Origin: JBBRYB01 sp038238115
GTDB taxonomy: Bacteria > Actinomycetota > Actinomycetes > Propionibacteriales > Nocardioidaceae
Direction: 5' to 3'
Assembly: GCA_038238115.1 (NCBI GenBank)
Contig: JBBRYB010000013.1
Coordinates: forward strand, 45,384-109,383
Length of the DNA: 64,000 nt
The notes under the pieces were generated by a model. It saw only the letters and a list, made by a program, of their open reading frames with translations, made no database searches and was not told the DNA's origin. A program made the position numbers and the translations under genes. This document shows positions 24,777-35,791 of the stretch, piece after piece (position 1 is the stretch's first letter; every line of letters begins with the position of its first letter).

Positions 24777-25181
24777 TCAGTGACATCCCGAAACGGTGGC
24801 GGTCGTCGCTTCTCGGTCGGTTCTCAACGTCGCCTCGAACGTCACGTCTCCAGCGGCGCCAGCAGGAACGGTGACCGCGTCCTCGCCGACCACTGTGTGG
24901 TCCACGGCCTGGGCCTGGACCGTGCAGACGACGGCTTCGCGACCGGCCCGCCTGACCTGGAGCGTCACGGTGACTTCGTGCGCGGACACCACCTGGTAGC
25001 CCTGGAGCTCACCGCTGACATCAGGCGTGGCGTGCGACCAGGCCGCCCACACCAGCCAGACCAGCAGGGCGAGCGCGAGCAGGACGCTCAGCGCAGCCAC
25101 GAGACGCTGGTTGCGAGGCGACGCCGCGCCGTACCGCTGCGCCATGAGCTGGCGGGCGGCGTGGTCGCTGCTGTTGTGCAC
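24777..25181 (-). CDS. DUF4307 membrane protein
   Basis: 134 aa with one transmembrane helix (LVAALSVLLALALLVWLVWA, about 27-46) and an extracytoplasmic domain with conserved QVVSAHEVTVTLQVRR and a cysteine pair (VVCTVQAQ and the terminal SGCH). DUF4307 is an actinobacterial family regularly found between greA and mca, as here. Function unknown. GTG at 25181 follows GGAG. Divergent from mca. Confidence 0.85.
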   Translation of the reverse strand: MHNSSDHAARQLMAQRYGAASPRNQRLVAALSVLLALALLVWLVWAAWSHATPDVSGELQGYQVVSAHEVTVTLQVRRAGREAVVCTVQAQAVDHTVVGEDAVTVPAGAAGDVTFEATLRTDREATTATVSGCH

Positions 25182-25323
25182 GCGTCGGCTCCATCGCGGG
25201 CGTTCGCGGAGGTCTGTGATGGACTCCGATGACGCTCAGGCGTCGTACCCTGCGACCATTGTGTCGTGTCGCCTCGGCCCGAGGGCGTGCGGCACCAGCC
25301 AACACACGAGCGAGGTAGCAACG

Positions 25324-26232
25324 GTGAGCGAGAGTCTGCGGCTCATGCACGTGCACGCACATCCCGACGACGAGTCGAGCAAGGGAGCGGCGAGCACCGC
25401 CAAGTACGTCGCCGAGGGAGTCGACGTCCGCGTGGTGACCTGCACCGGCGGCGAGCGCGGTTCGATCCTCAACCCCAACATGGACCGGCCGGACGTGCTC
25501 GCCAACATCGCCGAGATCCGCCGCCACGAGATGGACCGGGCACGAAGCATTCTCGGGGTGAGGCAGGAGTGGCTCGGCTTCGTCGACTCCGGGTGGCCGG
25601 AGGGAGATCCCAAGCCGCCCCTGCCGGAGGGCTGCTTCGGTCTCGTGACACCGGAGGAGGGAGCCGCTCCGCTGGTGCGGTTGATCAGGCAGATCAAGCC
25701 GCACGTGATCACGACGTACGACGAAAACGGAGGCTACCCGCACCCGGACCACGTGATGTGCCATGTCGTCACGATGAAGGCCTGGGAGACGGCCGGTGAC
25801 GCAGCCGCCTACCCCGAAGCCGGGCCGCCTTGGCAGCCGCTCAAGCTCTACTACCACCACACGTTCCACCGCCTGCGGATCGTGGCGTTGCACGAGGCGA
25901 TGCTGGAGCACGGCCTGGAGTCGCCGTACGCAGAGCGGCTCACGGAGTGGAAGGTCGACCTCGAGCACGAGCAGCGGGTGACCACCCGGGTGCCGTGTGC
26001 CGAGTACTTCCCCGTGCGGGATCGCGCTCTCGTCGCGCACGCGACGCAGATCGACCCGGAGGGCTCGTGGTTCGCCGTTCCGCTGGAGATGCACCAGAGA
26101 GCCTGGCCGACCGAGGACTTCGAGCTCGTGCACTCTCTCGTGCCCACCGAGATCCCGGAGAGCGACCTGTTAGCGGGTGTGCGTGACCTGGCCGCGACAT
26201 ACGAAGGACGAAGCGAGACACTGGGGGCATGA
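25324..26232 (+). CDS. mca: Mycothiol S-conjugate amidase
   Basis: 302 aa from GTG 25324, preceded by GAGG. Cleaves mycothiol S-conjugates to mercapturic acids for export, a detoxification step confined to mycothiol-producing actinobacteria. Zinc-binding AHPDDESS (residues 12-19) and YPHPDHVMCH (138-147) carry the metal ligands H13, D16 and H143. Length and the motif GGERGSILNP match Mca more than the shorter MshB deacetylase. ATGA overlap with the following 89-aa gene indicates an operon. Confidence 0.92.
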   Translation: MSESLRLMHVHAHPDDESSKGAASTAKYVAEGVDVRVVTCTGGERGSILNPNMDRPDVLANIAEIRRHEMDRARSILGVRQEWLGFVDSGWPEGDPKPPLPEGCFGLVTPEEGAAPLVRLIRQIKPHVITTYDENGGYPHPDHVMCHVVTMKAWETAGDAAAYPEAGPPWQPLKLYYHHTFHRLRIVALHEAMLEHGLESPYAERLTEWKVDLEHEQRVTTRVPCAEYFPVRDRALVAHATQIDPEGSWFAVPLEMHQRAWPTEDFELVHSLVPTEIPESDLLAGVRDLAATYEGRSETLGA

Positions 26233-26498
26233 GCCCTGCGCTGGTGCTGCTCGCCTACGACCCCAACAACGTCAGGCCCGGCTGGGTGGCGCTCATCTTG
26301 GTGGTCGCGCTGGGGATCGCGACCTATCTGCTGTGGCGCAGCATGAACACCCAGCTGCGCAAGATCAGCGCACCCACCAAGGCCGAGCTGCGCGAAAGGG
26401 CCGCCAACGACTCGACGGCCGGCGACCGGCCGGTGCGCAGACCTGACGACGAGGCGCCTGATCCCGCCGACGACCCAGGGGAACGGCCAACATTCTGA
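26229..26498 (+). CDS. Small membrane protein coupled to mca
   Basis: 89 aa. One transmembrane helix (about residues 18-36, WVALILVVALGIATYLLW), then a basic segment RSMNTQLRKISAP and an acidic, Pro-rich tail. Similar small membrane proteins follow mca in other actinobacteria. Its start overlaps the mca stop by 4 bp, so it is translated with mca. The function is unknown; a link to export or handling of mycothiol conjugates would be speculation. Confidence 0.75.
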   Translation: MSPALVLLAYDPNNVRPGWVALILVVALGIATYLLWRSMNTQLRKISAPTKAELRERAANDSTAGDRPVRRPDDEAPDPADDPGERPTF

Positions 26499-26571
26499 GC
26501 CGCCCAACCTCCACGGCTGCCGACGACGCTCACCGTGAGCCGACCCGACGCAGCTCGGGCAGGATGGCGAG

Positions 26572-28569
<1,998 letters not shown>

Positions 28570-28957
28570 CCTCTCGCGGAGAGGCAACGGTTTGGTGTCG
28601 ACTCGGTATCGGCCCTGGCCTGTCGGGCTGCCGCTGTACGAGGCTTAGGCGACGAGGGGCCGACGGATGCCGACGAGGCGGCGGCAACGACAGACATGGT
28701 GGGGGTTGCCGCACTCGTCGCCATCCGGGTCAGGAGTTCGTGGGGGTGACGGTCACCTCGACCACCCGGTTGGCGCTCGGGACCTTTGGAGTCGCACCCT
28801 GGCCGTCCGGGTCCCTCGCTCCACTGACGTGCGGCCGGCACCTACCCCCCGCCGGCCGCACCCCCTGGGTCCTTGCGACGTGCACTGGCTCCAGACAGAG
28901 CCCCGACCATGATGGAGCTACGCTCGACCCCGCCAGGACCGACGTCGGAGGGGACCA
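28570..28957. other. Gene-poor stretch, possible 3' remnant on minus strand
   Basis: No convincing gene. On the minus strand about 28730-28830 reads DPDGQGATPKVPSANRVVEV to a stop with natural-looking composition but no upstream body, so it may be the tail of a lost secreted protein. Otherwise nothing recognised. Confidence 0.3.
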
Positions 28958-29668
28958 GTGAAGGACCAGCGGGCCCACCGGGACGTCGAGCAGATCCAGG
29001 AGATGCTCGACAGATGGACCGCGCGCGAGTCCGGAGCCTCAGGCGCCCCCCGAGCCGCCGCCGGACGGGGCAGGCGACGACGTCGCGGCGTCGCGGGCGG
29101 GATCGCTGTCGCGGTTGCGGCCGCGACTGTCGTCATCATGCCGCACTTCTTCAGCACCAGCCCGACGACGAACGAAGCTACCGACCCCAGCAACGGCGTG
29201 ACGACGACCGCGCCATCAACCTCGCGCGACACGCCGACTCCGTACGTCGATCCCTGCCCGACGCATCCGGTTCTGCTCCGGGCGAAGTGGACCAGTGTCA
29301 CGCCCGGCGTCCTCGCGGAGTCTGTGCGGCTCTGCCCGGCGCAGTTCAAGGGTGTGACGTCGCCCTGGCAGGCACCGACTGACGCCCTCGTGATGAGGGT
29401 GCCCGAGTTAGTCAAGGCGGTGCGCACCCTTCCGACGGACGGCGAGATGTGTCCGGCGCTCGACGTCCCTGCGGAGCCTTTCGCCATCGTGTTCTCCTAC
29501 CGCGACGGCCATGTCGTTACCGTGAGCAGTCGGTACACGACGTGCGGAGTGGTCAGGCTTGGCGGCAAGCGGGTCTCGGCTCCGACGCTGAAGCTGCTCT
29601 TCGAGCGGGCACTGGTCCAGCAGCGCAGCGCCCTGGAGCTGCCCAGCATGGTCGGGGAGCCTCGCTGA
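28958..29668 (+). CDS. Hypothetical single-pass membrane protein
   Basis: 236 aa from GTG 28958, preceded by GGAGGGG. A cytoplasmic N-terminus of about 45 residues with a basic patch (GRGRRRRRG) leads into one transmembrane helix (GVAGGIAVAVAAATVVIMPH). A Ser/Thr/Pro linker follows, then an extracellular domain with five cysteines (DPCPTHP, VRLCPAQ, GEMCPAL, YTTCGVV). This architecture resembles an anti-sigma-factor or bldKB-like secreted-domain protein, but no family is recognised. A related-looking degraded segment lies just downstream. Confidence 0.65.
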   Translation: MKDQRAHRDVEQIQEMLDRWTARESGASGAPRAAAGRGRRRRRGVAGGIAVAVAAATVVIMPHFFSTSPTTNEATDPSNGVTTTAPSTSRDTPTPYVDPCPTHPVLLRAKWTSVTPGVLAESVRLCPAQFKGVTSPWQAPTDALVMRVPELVKAVRTLPTDGEMCPALDVPAEPFAIVFSYRDGHVVTVSSRYTTCGVVRLGGKRVSAPTLKLLFERALVQQRSALELPSMVGEPR

Positions 29669-29782
29669 GACGAACTCGGGCCGAACAGCCGTTCGTCGAT
29701 GCGGGGACGCACCCCGACCGCGTCGCCGGGCTGGCATGCCTCGATCGCCACCCGCTGTCGGTGACACATCCGTCGGCACGGA

Positions 29783-30002
29783 CAGGCAATCTTCTCCGCG
29801 GACCGGCTCGACCAGCTCAACGCCGACGTGCGAGCACGCGGCACCGTCGTGCGCCCGCCCGGCTCGTGCCTGGCTGACGGTGCGCAGACGGCGATCGTCG
29901 GCGTCAACGCCTGGGGTGACCAGATCCGGCTGGTCGACAGGACCTGTCGCGGGCTGTTCCAGTATCTCCAGCGCTACTGGGTGCCGACGCACGAGACTGT
30001 GG
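29783..30002 (+). pseudogene. Degraded tail of a protein resembling its upstream neighbour
   Basis: An open frame without start reads FSADRLDQLNADVRARGTVV, then GSCLADGAQTAIVGVNAWGD and TCRGLFQYLQRYWVPTH. The pattern of Cys, AIV, a WGD-like turn and a second Cys echoes the extracellular domain of the 236-aa protein just upstream. A TGA at about 29762 closes the frame upstream. It probably derives from a duplicated or longer ancestral gene. Weak evidence. Confidence 0.35.
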
Positions 30003-30683
30003 CTACCGGACGGCGTACACGATCATCGAGACTCCGACGTAGTGCGCGACGAAGGCCGCGATCGTGAACGAGTGGAAGACCTCGTGGAAGCCGAACCAGC
30101 GCGGAACCGGGTTGGGTCGCTTGATGCCGTAGATCAGCCCACCCATTGAGTAAAGGGCGCCTCCGACAATGATGAGGGTAAGGACGGCAGGTCCCGCAGA
30201 CGCGGCGAAGTCGCCGAGCCAGAAGACCGACGCCCAGCCGAGGGCTACGTAGACAGGCAGGTAGAGCCAGCGCGGCGCGCCGATCCAAACCACCCGGAAG
30301 GCGATGCCGATCAAGGCCCCGCCCCACACGAGGAGGAGCAGGATCCGGGCGTTGGTTCCGTCGAGCAACGTGAGCGCGAACGGCGTATACGTCCCCGCGA
30401 TCAGCAAGAAGATGCTGGAGTGGTCGAGCCGCCGCAGGACACCATGCCAGCGTGGGCTCCAGTGGCCGCGGTGGAAGAGCGCGGAGCTTCCGAAGAGCAG
30501 TGATGAGGTCACCGCGAAGACCGCCGTTGCCACCCGGGTGCTCGTGGTGGGAGACAAGGCGACGAGCACGATGCCGGCGGCCACGCTCAGCGGGAACGTC
30601 ACCAGGTGCAGCCAGCCGCGCAGCTTCGGCTTGATCTCGCGGGCGGCGTCCTTGAGCAGTTCGGTGGCGTTTTTTGCCATCAT
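30003..30683 (-). CDS. trhA: Hemolysin III/TrhA family (PAQR) membrane protein
   Basis: 226 aa from ATG 30683. Seven hydrophobic segments with the PAQR zinc-site residues: SSLLFGSSALFHRGHW (H in the first motif), RRLDHSSIFLLIAGTYTPF, and a C-terminal FHEVFHSFTIAAFVAHY. Predicted membrane hydrolase-like fold; cellular role uncertain, though relatives affect membrane lipid homeostasis. TACGGT lies exactly 6 bp before the ATG pair, supporting this start over GTG 30707. Divergent from uppS. Confidence 0.9.
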   Translation of the reverse strand: MMAKNATELLKDAAREIKPKLRGWLHLVTFPLSVAAGIVLVALSPTTSTRVATAVFAVTSSLLFGSSALFHRGHWSPRWHGVLRRLDHSSIFLLIAGTYTPFALTLLDGTNARILLLLVWGGALIGIAFRVVWIGAPRWLYLPVYVALGWASVFWLGDFAASAGPAVLTLIIVGGALYSMGGLIYGIKRPNPVPRWFGFHEVFHSFTIAAFVAHYVGVSMIVYAVR

Positions 30684-30794
30684 GGATACACCGTAATGCG
30701 CGACCACCCCCTCCCACCCAGGTAATCTGCAGACAGCACGTCACGCCGACCACGCGGAAGTCGTGGCGGTGCGGCGAAAGAGAGGTTGCCCAGC

Positions 30795-31559
30795 ATGGGA
30801 TCGTGGGGGTCCGTCGTCTACGACCTCTACGAACGACGCCTGCTCCGTCGGCTGAAGCCCCACCAGATCCCCGGTCACATCGCGATGCTGTGCGACGGCA
30901 ACCGGCGCTGGGCGAAGGCGTTCGGTGAGGAGGTCGAGGGCGGCTACATCGCCGGGGCGGACAAGATCGAGGAGTTCCTCGGATGGTGTGACCAGCTGCA
31001 CGTCAAGCTCGTGACGCTCTGGCTGCTGTCGACCGACAACCTCAACCGTCCCGTCGACGAGGTGCGTCCGCTGATGCGCGTGATCGAGGACCTCGTCGAC
31101 GAGCTCGGCTCGGCCGGGCGCTGGCGAATCAACCCGGTGGGAGCTCTCGACCTGCTGCCCGACGCGACGGCGGTGAAGCTCAAGACGGTGGCCGAGTCCA
31201 CGTCCGACATCGACGGTATGACGGTCAACATCGCCGTCGCCTACGGCGGTCGCCGTGAACTCGCCGACGCGGTGCGGTCCATGCTCCATGAGCACGCCCG
31301 GCAGGGCACGACGATCGAGGAGCTGGCGGAGTTCATCGACGTCGAACACATCGCCGAGCACCTTTACACCCGGGGCCAGCCCGACCCCGACCTGGTGATC
31401 CGGACGTCGGGCGAGCAGCGTATGTCGGGGTTCTTGCTGTGGCAGAGCGCCCACAGTGAGTTCTACTTCTGCGAAGCCATGTGGCCGGACTTCCGGCGGA
31501 CCGACTTCCTGCGCGCCATCCGCGACTACGCCGCGCGCAACCGCCGCTTCGGCGTCTGA
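30795..31559 (+). CDS. uppS: Polyprenyl diphosphate synthase (cis-prenyltransferase)
   Basis: 254 aa from ATG 30795, preceded by GAGAGG at 9 bp. Adds isopentenyl units in cis to build the lipid carrier for cell-wall synthesis. Catalytic D34 is in IAMLCDGNRRWAKAFG. LWLLSTDNLNRPVDEV, AVAYGGRRELADAV and the C-terminal RTSGEQRMSGFLLWQSAHSE are signature segments. Whether it makes short (Z-farnesyl) or long chains needs experiment. Uses products of the ispH pathway encoded at 50 kb. Confidence 0.93.
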   Translation: MGSWGSVVYDLYERRLLRRLKPHQIPGHIAMLCDGNRRWAKAFGEEVEGGYIAGADKIEEFLGWCDQLHVKLVTLWLLSTDNLNRPVDEVRPLMRVIEDLVDELGSAGRWRINPVGALDLLPDATAVKLKTVAESTSDIDGMTVNIAVAYGGRRELADAVRSMLHEHARQGTTIEELAEFIDVEHIAEHLYTRGQPDPDLVIRTSGEQRMSGFLLWQSAHSEFYFCEAMWPDFRRTDFLRAIRDYAARNRRFGV

Positions 31560-31795
31560 GCGCCCAGCCGGCTCGTCACTGAGCCACCCGGTCGGCTGTG
31601 GCGTGTCGTGAGACCTGAGCACACCCGGATGCGTAGCGTCGGACTTGACGCCATGCGGGAAAGCCTGGCGTCGCGGGAGGCCATCGTGCACGATCCCTCG
31701 GGACAGTCAACATGTCCCCGGGCGCGACAGTCCCGGTCCGACCAAGACACCAGGACCGGGCGGGCGATGCGCGCGTGGTCCGTGAGGAGATCACC

Positions 31796-33169
31796 GTGGC
31801 TGCACGCCGCACCCCCAGGGACACGTCGTCACGACGGCCACGCACGTCGCCCCGCGCGGGCGGCGTCTCGGCCGACCCGGGTCGTCGTACGTTCGTGCTC
31901 GACACGAGCGTGTTGCTGGCCGATCCCGGTGCCCTCCGGCGTTTCCACGAGCACGAGGTCGTCCTGCCGGTCGTCGTGATCACCGAGCTCGAGGGCAAGC
32001 GCGCCCATCCCGAGCTTGGCTACTTCGCCCGCACGGCACTGCGCAGCCTCGACGAGCTGCGCATCCGGCACGGCCGTCTCGACGCGCCGGTACCTATCGG
32101 CGAGGACAACGGCACCCTTCGTGTCGAGCTGAACCACACCGACTCCACCGTGCTGCCTGTCGGGTTCCGGCTCGGCGACAACGACACCCGGATCCTGTCT
32201 GTGGCGCTCAACCTGATGGCCGAGGGCGCCGACGTCACGCTCGTCTCCAAAGACCTGCCGATGCGCGTCAAGGCGTCGTCGGTGGGGCTGGCGGCCGAGG
32301 AGTACCGAGCCGAGCTCGCCGTCGAGACCGGCTTCATCGGCATGAGCGAGGTCGACGTACGCGGCTGCGACATCGACGCGTTGTACGACGACGGCGTGAT
32401 CGACCTCGACGCCGGCCGCGACCTGCCCTGTCACTGTGGGCTGGTGCTGGTGTCCGAACGCGGCAGCGCCCTGGGCAGGGTGACCCCGGGCAAGCGGGTC
32501 AAGCTCGTGCGCGGCGACCGTGAGGCGTTCGGGCTGCGCGGGAGGTCTGCCGAACAGCGCGTCGCCCTGGACCTGCTGCTGGACCCCGAGATCGGGATCG
32601 TCTCGCTCGGAGGGCGCGCCGGTACCGGCAAGTCGGCGCTCGCCCTCTGTGCCGGTCTCGAGGCGGTCCTGGAGCGGCGCCAGCACAAGAAGGTCGTGGT
32701 CTTCCGCCCGCTCTTCGCCGTCGGTGGCCAGGAGCTGGGCTACCTGCCGGGCAACGAGTCGGAGAAGATGCAGCCCTGGGCGCAGGCCGTCTTCGACACG
32801 CTCGGTGCCGTGACGAGCAGCGACGTGATCGAGGAGGTGCTGGCCCGGGGCATGCTCGAGGTCATGCCGCTTACCCACATCCGCGGCCGGTCACTGCACG
32901 ACGCGTTCGTGGTCGTCGACGAGGCCCAGTCGCTCGAGCGCAACGTCCTGCTCACCGTCTTGTCCCGCGTCGGGGCCGGATCCCGCGTCGTGCTGACCCA
33001 TGACGTCGCCCAGCGCGACAACCTGCGGGTCGGACGCCACGATGGCGTGGTGGCCGTGGTCGAGAAGCTCAAGGGCCACCCGCTGTTCGCGCACGTCACG
33101 CTGACCCGGTCCGAGCGCTCGCCGATCGCCGCCCTGGTTACCGAGATGCTGGAGGACATCTCGGTCTGA
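31796..33169 (+). CDS. PIN-PhoH (PhoH2-type) RNase/ATPase
   Basis: 457 aa from GTG 31796, preceded by GAGGAG at about 6 bp. An N-terminal PIN RNase domain (about 23-150) shows TFVLDTSVLLADPG and ITELEGKR with the acidic metal-binding residues. The PhoH ATPase follows, Walker A SLGGRAGTGKSALALCAGLE (about 269-288) and Walker B DAFVVVDEAQSLER. The fusion is the PhoH2 architecture, shown in mycobacteria to unwind and degrade RNA. The 3' end lies in a 25-bp tandem triplication. Confidence 0.92.
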   Translation: MAARRTPRDTSSRRPRTSPRAGGVSADPGRRTFVLDTSVLLADPGALRRFHEHEVVLPVVVITELEGKRAHPELGYFARTALRSLDELRIRHGRLDAPVPIGEDNGTLRVELNHTDSTVLPVGFRLGDNDTRILSVALNLMAEGADVTLVSKDLPMRVKASSVGLAAEEYRAELAVETGFIGMSEVDVRGCDIDALYDDGVIDLDAGRDLPCHCGLVLVSERGSALGRVTPGKRVKLVRGDREAFGLRGRSAEQRVALDLLLDPEIGIVSLGGRAGTGKSALALCAGLEAVLERRQHKKVVVFRPLFAVGGQELGYLPGNESEKMQPWAQAVFDTLGAVTSSDVIEEVLARGMLEVMPLTHIRGRSLHDAFVVVDEAQSLERNVLLTVLSRVGAGSRVVLTHDVAQRDNLRVGRHDGVVAVVEKLKGHPLFAHVTLTRSERSPIAALVTEMLEDISV

Positions 33170-33220
33170 TCTGCTGGAGGACATCTCGGTCTGATCCGCT
33201 GGAGGACCGCTCGGTCTGAT
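33146..33220. repeat. 25-bp tandem triplication spanning the phoH stop codon
   Basis: Three consecutive 25-bp units (33146-33170, 33171-33195, 33196-33220), each carrying CTGGAGGAC and CTCGGTCTGAT. The first contains the last codons and TGA of the PhoH2-type gene; units 2 and 3 are non-coding copies, the third with a few changes. Confidence 0.9.
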
Positions 33221-33276
33221 CCGCGCCGGGATCATCGCCCACGCATCGCCTAGGCTTTGAGGCGGAGGGTGATGTC

Positions 33277-34380
33277 GTGGCTGCCATCGAGCTGAGAAAC
33301 GTCGTCAAGAGGTACGACCTCGACCTGGCCGCGGTCAACGACATCAGCCTCGAGGTGTCCGACGGCGAGTTCATGGTGCTGGTGGGACCGTCGGGGTGCG
33401 GCAAGACGTCCCTGCTGCGCATGATCGCGGGACTGGAGGCCGTCACTGAGGGTGACATCCTCTTCGGTGATGAAGTCGTGACGGCCGTGGCCTCCAGCAA
33501 CCGCAACGTGGCGATGGTGTTCCAGAACTACTCGCTGTATCAGCACCTGAGCGTCTACGACAACATCGCCTTCCCGCTGCGTACGACGAAGTCGTTCAGC
33601 GAGCGCGAGATCGACTTCAAGGTGCGCGAGGCCAGCCGGCTGCTCAAGCTCGATGACCAGCTGCAGCGCCAACCCGCCGGTCTGTCCGGCGGTCAGCGCC
33701 AACGCGTGGCGTTGGCCCGCGCGATCGTGCGCGACGCGCAGGCCTTCCTCTTCGACGAGCCGCTCGCGAACCTCGAAGCACGGCTTCGCTCGCAGATGCG
33801 GGTAGAGATCGCGTGGCTGCAGCGCCGTCTGGGCGTCACGACGGTCTACGTCACGCACGACCAGACGGAGGCGATGACGCTCGGCGACCGCGTGGCGGTC
33901 ATCGATGCCGGTCGGCTGCAGCAGGTCGCCCCACCACGCGAGCTGTACGAACAGCCGGCCAACCTCTTCGTCGCCGGCTTCATGGGGTCTCCTCCCATGA
34001 CGATCCTGCCGGCGAGCGTCCACGGCGAGACGGCTGACCTGCCGTTCGGCCAGGTGCCCATCGGCTCGGTCAAGGCGCAGATGCTGCGAGGCAGGCGGCT
34101 GGTGCTGGCCGGGGTCCGTCCCGAGCATGCCGGCGAGGGGGTCGACAGCAGCCAGGCGCCACATCTGGTCCGCGTACCGCTCGAAGGACCCGACGTGCTC
34201 GACAGCATGGAGATGTTCGAGCGCGACCTGCTCGGAGGCTCGTGGCGGACCGAGCTGCTCGGGTCGCTCGATCTGCCGAGCCGGCTGGCGCATGGCCGCC
34301 TCACCGAGCTGCACGTCGACACCCGCAAGATCCACTTCTTCGACCCGGTGTCGGGGCGGAATCTGACCATGTCGAGCTGA
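33277..34380 (+). CDS. Orphan ABC transporter ATPase, MalK/UgpC/MsiK-like
   Basis: 367 aa from GTG 33277. Walker A VGPSGCGKTSLLRMIAGLEA (about 36-55), Q-loop MVFQNYSLYQHLSVYDNIAF, signature LSGGQRQRVALARAIV, Walker B AFLFDEPLANLEARLR, H-loop THDQTEAMTLGDRVAV. The OB/TOBE C-terminal region (about 240-367) is typical of carbohydrate-importer ATPases. No permease or binding protein is nearby, so it may energise several sugar transporters like MsiK of Streptomyces. The C-terminus is more diverged than usual (FERDLLGGSWRTELLGSLDL). Confidence 0.88.
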   Translation: MAAIELRNVVKRYDLDLAAVNDISLEVSDGEFMVLVGPSGCGKTSLLRMIAGLEAVTEGDILFGDEVVTAVASSNRNVAMVFQNYSLYQHLSVYDNIAFPLRTTKSFSEREIDFKVREASRLLKLDDQLQRQPAGLSGGQRQRVALARAIVRDAQAFLFDEPLANLEARLRSQMRVEIAWLQRRLGVTTVYVTHDQTEAMTLGDRVAVIDAGRLQQVAPPRELYEQPANLFVAGFMGSPPMTILPASVHGETADLPFGQVPIGSVKAQMLRGRRLVLAGVRPEHAGEGVDSSQAPHLVRVPLEGPDVLDSMEMFERDLLGGSWRTELLGSLDLPSRLAHGRLTELHVDTRKIHFFDPVSGRNLTMSS

Positions 34381-34582
34381 CTGCACGTTCTGCTTGGGTG
34401 GGCTTGGAGGTTCTCGGCATCAGCCGACATGGTGTGCGCGGGGGGTCACGCTGCGTCAGCACGCGGGGGCACATTCGCTTCATCTGTCACGTCGGTCACA
34501 GCAGGCGGCGCCGATTTGAAATGCGGCCGGGTTTCCTTCATGGTGTGTGACGTTCTCCGTACATCTTCTGGAGTGGTTCTGT

Positions 34583-35308
34583 TTGCCGGCCCGACGCGTC
34601 TCCCCCCGCCACAAGGCGCCCCGATCGTTCACCACGACGATGGGGCGTTTTGCTGGCAGGGCCGTCAGCGCCGTACCGGGCAAGGGTGCCGGTGCCACCT
34701 TCGCCCTGCTGGGCGCTGTCGGGGCGGTCGGTGCCGCAGCGCTCACGGTCGACGCCGACGTCGGCGGTGCCGCGACCGCGGACGCGGCCGCTGGTGTGCC
34801 CTCCGGCGTGGACACGGCCCCGGCGGCGACAGGCACGAATCCGCAGGTCGGCGCCGCCCTGGCGCAGCGCCTGGAAGCCGCCAACCGTGAGACGAGCCGC
34901 TCGGCCCAGCGTCCGGCAATGGTCGCGGCGCAGCGCGCCGACAAGACCAGCGCTCTGCCGGCGGCCAGACAGTCGATGACGCGTGGGGTGACCGAGACAG
35001 TCCAGCCGAGCGACCCCCGCGATATCGCTCGCTCGATGCTGCCCCGGTACGGCTGGAGCGCCGACCAGTTCGGCTGCCTCGACGAGCTGTACATGCACGA
35101 GAGTGGCTGGAACCCGTCCGCGTCGAACCCGTCCTCCGGCGCCTACGGCATCCCGCAGTCGCTGCCGGCAGACAAGATGGCGGCGTACGGAGCCGATTGG
35201 CAAACCGACCCAGCCACCCAGCTCAAGTGGGGCCTTGCCTACATCCAGCACAGCTACGGCTCGCCGTGCGGTGCCTGGGGCTTCTGGCAGGCCAACAGCT
35301 GGTACTGA
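34583..35308 (+). CDS. Secreted transglycosylase-like protein
   Basis: About 241 aa from TTG 34583, which has GGAG nine bases upstream; a GTG at 34547 would lengthen it. An N-terminal membrane-spanning signal (GATFALLGAVGAVGAAALTV) is followed by an Ala-rich, helical linker. The C-terminal lysozyme-like domain (about 160-241) contains QFGCLDELYMHESGWNPSAS with the catalytic Glu, then SSGAYGIPQSLPADKM and WGLAYIQHSYGSPCGAWGFW. It likely cleaves peptidoglycan glycan strands in wall remodelling. Monocistronic; no upstream riboswitch recognised. Confidence 0.85.
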   Translation: MPARRVSPRHKAPRSFTTTMGRFAGRAVSAVPGKGAGATFALLGAVGAVGAAALTVDADVGGAATADAAAGVPSGVDTAPAATGTNPQVGAALAQRLEAANRETSRSAQRPAMVAAQRADKTSALPAARQSMTRGVTETVQPSDPRDIARSMLPRYGWSADQFGCLDELYMHESGWNPSASNPSSGAYGIPQSLPADKMAAYGADWQTDPATQLKWGLAYIQHSYGSPCGAWGFWQANSWY

Positions 35309-35791
35309 CCCGGAACCGGGCTTGTTGGTCCCGCGTCCGACGCCGACCTCGTCCTGGCTGGCGGCGGGGGACCCGGTCGCACGGCCGACGTGACTCTGCG
35401 TGGGTCGGGTGTGGATAGTTCGCCAGCACGCGGGTGTCACGCCCACGAACGACCCGGCGGCTCTGAACCCCTCGGCTGCCGCCTCATCGCGTCCAGCTTC
35501 CCCCTTGGCTAGGTCAGGAACAAGAACCCCGTGCTCACGATGAGTAACGCCGAGCACCGACGCTACATCCCGCATCTGCTCGATCGGGGATCGCCGGCGC
35601 CTGCCGACCTACCTCGGGGTGCTGACGCGCGACGTCGCTGGCCTCCCGCGCGATCGACGCCTGCGAGCAGTTCGACCGTCGCGAGGAGGGTTGGACAGGA
35701 CCGCCCTCGACCCGCCCCCTGAGGACGCCCCTACCTGCCAACACGATTTCGCCCGCGGCGACGCAGGCCGCCACGCGTGGTCGTTGGCGAC
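35309..35791. other. Gene-free stretch between transglycosylase and fumC
   Basis: Both genes converge on this 480-bp stretch. I see no conserved frame, RNA gene or repeat. A short CCCGG-aa-CCGGG hairpin just after the transglycosylase stop is too small to call. Confidence 0.4.

Noticed and set aside
31829..32878. 349-codon frame antisense to the PhoH2 gene
   Set aside because: High-GC shadow frame; the sense strand has intact PIN and PhoH motifs.
33250..34386. 378-codon frame antisense to the ABC ATPase
   Set aside because: Shadow of a well-supported gene, with no independent motif.
34381..34582. Possible c-di-AMP (ydaO) riboswitch upstream of the transglycosylase-like gene
   Set aside because: This gene class often carries one, but I could not find the conserved core elements here.
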